From contig NC_087074.1 of the NCBI RefSeq assembly GCF_026151205.1, positions 5,210,001 to 5,274,000 of the forward strand: a stretch of DNA of 64,000 nucleotides, given 5' to 3'. The DNA comes from Bolinopsis microptera (Eukaryota > Ctenophora > Tentaculata > Lobata > Bolinopsidae). The position numbers were made by a program, and so were the translations under genes. The notes beneath the pieces are model-generated. The model was not told the DNA's origin, did no database searches, and was given only the letters and a program-made list of their open reading frames with translations. This document shows positions 60,701 through 64,000 of the stretch, piece by piece. How positions within the stretch are numbered: the first letter of the stretch is position 1; every line of letters starts with the position of its first letter.

Positions 60701-63700
60701 GGAGAGGAGGGTGACCTTCTCGATGACAGGACATTTAAGGGGCAGTTTTTTTTGATGTGAAGAGTATCAGCCTGACGTTTTTTGTGTTTCAAGCCATGAA
60801 TTTGCTGTTTGAATTTGCATCGTAAAATCGAATACTTGTTTTATTGCTACTTAGAACTTTGGAGTAAGACTTCATCGTCAACACTATTCAAAGTTAATAA
60901 ACAAATGTCTCTCAAACCTGCTAAGGTCCTTGCCGGACACTTGAAGTTTGCTCCACTCTTTGCAGTTATCAGCTAGACTTGCTGATATGTGCCAGAACAC
61001 TGTGAACCGTCTCAGTCCCTCTAATCGGTTAGACTGAAGGGAGAGTCTGTTATTAGTCTGTGAGTCTGTTATTAGTCTGTGAGAGAGTCTGTTATTACAG
61101 AACAACAGCTCTATGTCCAGTTATGATTCATTATTGATAAGATGAATAGTAACTATAGCTGATCGGCCAAATAAAGGCAACTGATCTCAGACGTTTTTTG
61201 ATATTCAGTTATCTCAAAAGGAGGTTCTTAATTTCTTTAAGCTCAGGTTTTTTGGCAAACATAAACGTTAGTATAGGGAAAAAATAGGAATCTGTGAAAG
61301 ATGTGCTTACCACGAGATTGCTAGATAACATAGCACCGATAACATCTTCAGTTATATCAGGAGATGGAGCTAAATGGTGTAACTTCCACAGCAACTTCAC
61401 CACTCTGTGATGTAGATTTGCGTAGTTTGCCGACAAATATCCCCACAAACTCCGCACTATATCTGTAAAGTACAAGGTTTTGGACTGAATGAAACGGAGT
61501 TGAGTTTCTGATAACGTTGGCATGAGAACCACAGCTACACTTCCCTCCAGAGTCTTCCTTCCTGCTCCTTGCTCTTCCGCTGAAAAAAGTGTGTATGAAG
61601 GAGACGGTAAGTTGGCTACCAGCCAAGAGTGAACAGAATTAGTTTTAACACGTGACATTGCGCCGTGTAATGGATGAGCTGGCACGTGACAGATAAGTAT
61701 CTTAAATAAGAGGGAATGGTATTTGGCAAAAGTGTTAAAATTAAAGAAGTCATGTAACGACTGTTAATTCACTATTATAATACTGTACTGAGAATCTGCA
61801 ACGTGGCCACTTAACAGCTGCAGTAGATTACACGATTGAATAGCTATAAAGCGGAGTGATATAATACATGATGTAATAGACATTTTCAGGTGTTTGCTTC
61901 TCATAATTCATGACTCATGAGAGTACCAGAGTTTGGGCCTGGGGCCAAGTGGCAAGTCAAGTGTTTAATATTAGGTTTACAATTCGAGAGTATAGTCTAG
62001 TACTAATGAAATCGAAAAGTGCGCGTTTTGAAATTGAGGTCATGGTAAATGTTGCGCCAAATCATGTTGCATCTCACGTTTGTCCCCGCGCGTTACGTTT
62101 ACGAGCAGTACGGCTATATTTGGCACACTCGACGGATGACTGGCAGTTTTAGGTCAAGTTTCACGCAACATTAAACCGGATCTAGTATGTGTCACAGATA
62201 TTTTCAAACACTTTGCTGTAATGACTGAGTGATAAAGTTACAACTGAACCAACCTATCGAAAGGGTGAGCCCGATTAGAACTGTTAATGTCTTGATAGAC
62301 GCGAGAACTATTTCCTCCCAGTTTGTTATTTTGCAACACTCTAAAAGAGACAAAAGCCACCCTGGTAACGCTATCTTTTCATCTGAAATCATACATGGGA
62401 TTATTTCAGTACTTTAATCTTTAGTTCAGTACTTTGATCATTAGTTTTCTTACGAAACTCAGAGACGTAATTCAATTTTCTACTTCTGGAAGTGACATCA
62501 CACTTTCACTAGGAATTAAAATGCAAACAGAATGAGACGATTATCACGCTACCTATCTTCCCATTTATAGTTGAGTCAGTGAGAAGAAGCGGTTGTTTAA
62601 GTGTCTCATTATCCATGTTACAAAAGATAGGGAAACAAGCAAAGTCTAGGAGAAGAGCACAGGCAGGAAGAAACATGGTCACTATCTCCTCTACATCTGC
62701 TGAGTCACATGATGAATTGTAGACTGATAGCACGCGCGTTCTCACCAGTTCGTGCAGGAATGCTTGGTAACTGGGGGGAGCACGTGATCAGTGTACTATT
62801 ATATGAGTATGTCAAACATCTCCGGTATTTGCATGTGTTCAATGTTGATTGTGATGGAAAAATACATAGATAGATAATAAAATGCTGTAAATATGTTGAT
62901 ATTGACAGACTTAATTTTTAATTTGTTGTTCACGAAACTTAGAGGACTTGATTACACAAAACATTAACACATTTTCATCAACAGCAAATAAATTCCTTAC
63001 ATAGAGATAGCCTCAGAAACGTAATCCTGACTTGGCAGCAGCCCTGCTACAGATGCTAACTTTACTTCGTCCTCGCTTTCCACGTCAAACATCACACTCA
63101 TCTCATCCATTTGCAGTTCTTTTTGGGATTCTGATGCTGATTTCTTCTTCTTCTTCTTATTATCCCCTCCTCCTGCACCACTTTCCTCTTTTACTTCTCC
63201 TTCTTCAGGTTTATCTGCTGTAGGAATGTAGGCGTTACATTATTTTATGTGTATATTTACTCGTTCTTAATGCAAATGATTTCTGAGCATAACTGACTAG
63301 GAATCTAATCACTAATTCTTGGAAACAAACAAATTTGGAACAATGTAACAGCCCTGAAATTCCAAGAATTACGACCTGCTCGATTCCGGAACTACATACT
63401 TATAATCTATAACTATGTAGTTCTAGAAGCAAGTAAAACATGCTGTCAAGTCAACCCCACATAGCGATAGATATAATATGCAATATGAATTCTGATCGAA
63501 AATCTTGAAATCAAAACACCGATTTGTTTTAACCATATTAAACTCTAAAATAGAACAAACTTCTCTATATAAAACTAATAGCATTAGAAAACACACTCAC
63601 TGTCAGGATTAGCATATATATTGTCCGTGCTAACAGTAGTTGGTTGTGCGCGAGACAGCAGATTAGAACTGGTCTCTATAGCGTGCGCCAGGGTCGCGCC

Positions 63701-63790
63701 GTTTAGCATGGCGACATGCGCGTGCAGATACTTGCAAATACTCTGCAGCACTTGGGGGAGGAAGGTAGCCTGTACTGACGCACTGTACTC
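54774..63790 (-). CDS. DOP1: DOP1 (dopey) family protein, C-terminal two thirds; 5' end outside window
   Basis: Exons on the minus strand: 63790-63601, about 63219-63001, 62770-62553, 62382-62254, 61579-61311, 61033-60918, 59159-58683, 58514-55931, 55794-55634, 55463-55356, 55138-55036 and 54883-54774. Phases agree at nearly all joins. Landmarks: LPGWLLSLLECC...SIKTLTVLIGLT, LHHRVVKLLWKLHHLAPSPD, RFTVFWHISASL, ILDPLLIQLLHPSSARKL, YLELLVTVCLWYCRARYD with NREVRLVAVEFLSTLV, SKLLDQALILPAHMIPDFQ and a leucine-rich end LLEDSLDLEYLDLN. DOP1 works with the flippase partner Mon2 in endosome-to-Golgi traffic. Within 58514-55931 a one-base shift near 56800 is required (LLAVGFLSS then LYLTNCPQLDD). A peptide gene lies antisense in intron 59160-60917. 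Confidence 0.93.
60011..60062 (+). promoter_or_regulatory. Promoter of the secreted peptide gene: two E-boxes and a TATA-like box
   Basis: CACGTG occurs at 60011-60016 and 60034-60039, and TTTAAAAG at 60055-60062, 37 bases before the ATG. This order supports transcription into 60099 on the plus strand. Short motifs, so moderate confidence. Confidence 0.45.
60099..60686 (+). CDS. Secreted cationic peptide precursor (neuropeptide or antimicrobial type), two exons
   Basis: Exons 60099-60186 and 60511-60686 (donor TTTAGGTGAGT, acceptor CTCCTCAG, phase 1) give 87 residues. MISQTVTLILLMVVLEINS is a clear signal peptide. A short acidic segment (YDGTDLVDGSE) precedes the dibasic site VKKR, followed by QAFRLGNRNQASRLRVFGSG, a linker, GRLLFGPAKK and a basic end VMKKERV. 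Cleavage after KKR would free a peptide starting with Gln, which could form pyroglutamate, ending before the next KK: about 36 to 38 residues. No amidation Gly precedes the dibasic sites. The acidic pro-part plus Arg-rich mature part also fits arminin-like antimicrobial precursors. I do not recognise the family. It is antisense to DOP1, within an intron. Confidence 0.65.
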
Positions 63791-63834
63791 CTGAGATCGT
63801 GTGTAACTGTTATATTATTAGTATAAATATTGTT

Positions 63835-63895
63835 ATTATTAGTATTATTGTTATTATATTGTTATTATATTGTTATTATTAGTATTATTATTATG
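63835..63895. repeat. (TTATTA)-rich microsatellite
   Basis: Imperfect ATTGTTATTATTAGTATT runs in a DOP1 intron. Confidence 0.8.
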
Positions 63896-64000
63896 TAGTT
63901 ATATTGCACATCTCCAGCATTTGTACACTATGCACCAGTTTATATTGTTCATTTAACATCTGCTGTCTGCGTGTAGACTGCACAGTGTACAATCTCATGA

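Noticed and set aside
1-64000. CRISPR arrays, bacterial operons or prophage
   Set aside because: Gene structure with spliced introns and metazoan families; tandem repeats here lack spacers of CRISPR type.

Overview
The window looks like animal nuclear DNA: AT-rich, intron-rich, full of transposable elements, with GT-AG introns and metazoan gene families (TGF-beta ligand, IP3-receptor-like channel, 7TM receptor, LRRC23, DOP1, laminin-EGF/TSP1, kringle, sushi). The KVWRIT...HCN-type domain, the mobile-element families and the domain combinations suggest a cnidarian, perhaps a medusozoan. That placement is inference. All gene models are hand-spliced from the raw sequence. Layout: 46-629 holds a frame-broken BTB/POZ-like fragment (-). 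2946-3920 is an intronless TGF-beta ligand (+) with a TATA box. 4346-32857 is one long IP3-receptor-like gene (+), but only its channel end: RIH-associated region, transmembrane part and C-terminal zinc-finger-like tail. Its roughly 22-kb intron (6176-28287) contains, on the same strand, a tandem array of a multidomain surface-receptor-like gene: signal peptide, kringle, a beta-rich KVWRIT/HCN domain, alternating Cys-rich exons, sushi, then a membrane segment with a PLAC8-like tail. Copy 1 is only a 3' end, copy 2 is nearly full length (9862-24680), and copy 3 is only a 5' end (26083-27427). A second IP3R intron holds an antisense single-exon GPCR (31120-30104). 33194-38264 is a complete LRRC23 gene (-), tail-to-tail with the IP3R-like gene. 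Its last large intron contains three transposons nested inside one another, each with a recognisable target-site duplication. 39196-46919 is a retroelement graveyard, 46920-50444 a repeat field. 50445-51975 is a small secreted laminin-EGF/TSP1 protein (-). 54774 to 63790 and beyond is DOP1 (-, 5' end outside the window), with a two-exon secreted cationic peptide precursor (60099-60686, +) antisense inside one of its introns. The paralogous segments act as natural empty-site controls. A hAT-type MITE, a palindrome-bearing insertion and two perfect hairpins are each private to one copy. Several genes show single-base frame breaks (BTB fragment, IP3R S6, DOP1), so either true decay or consensus errors must be kept in mind.
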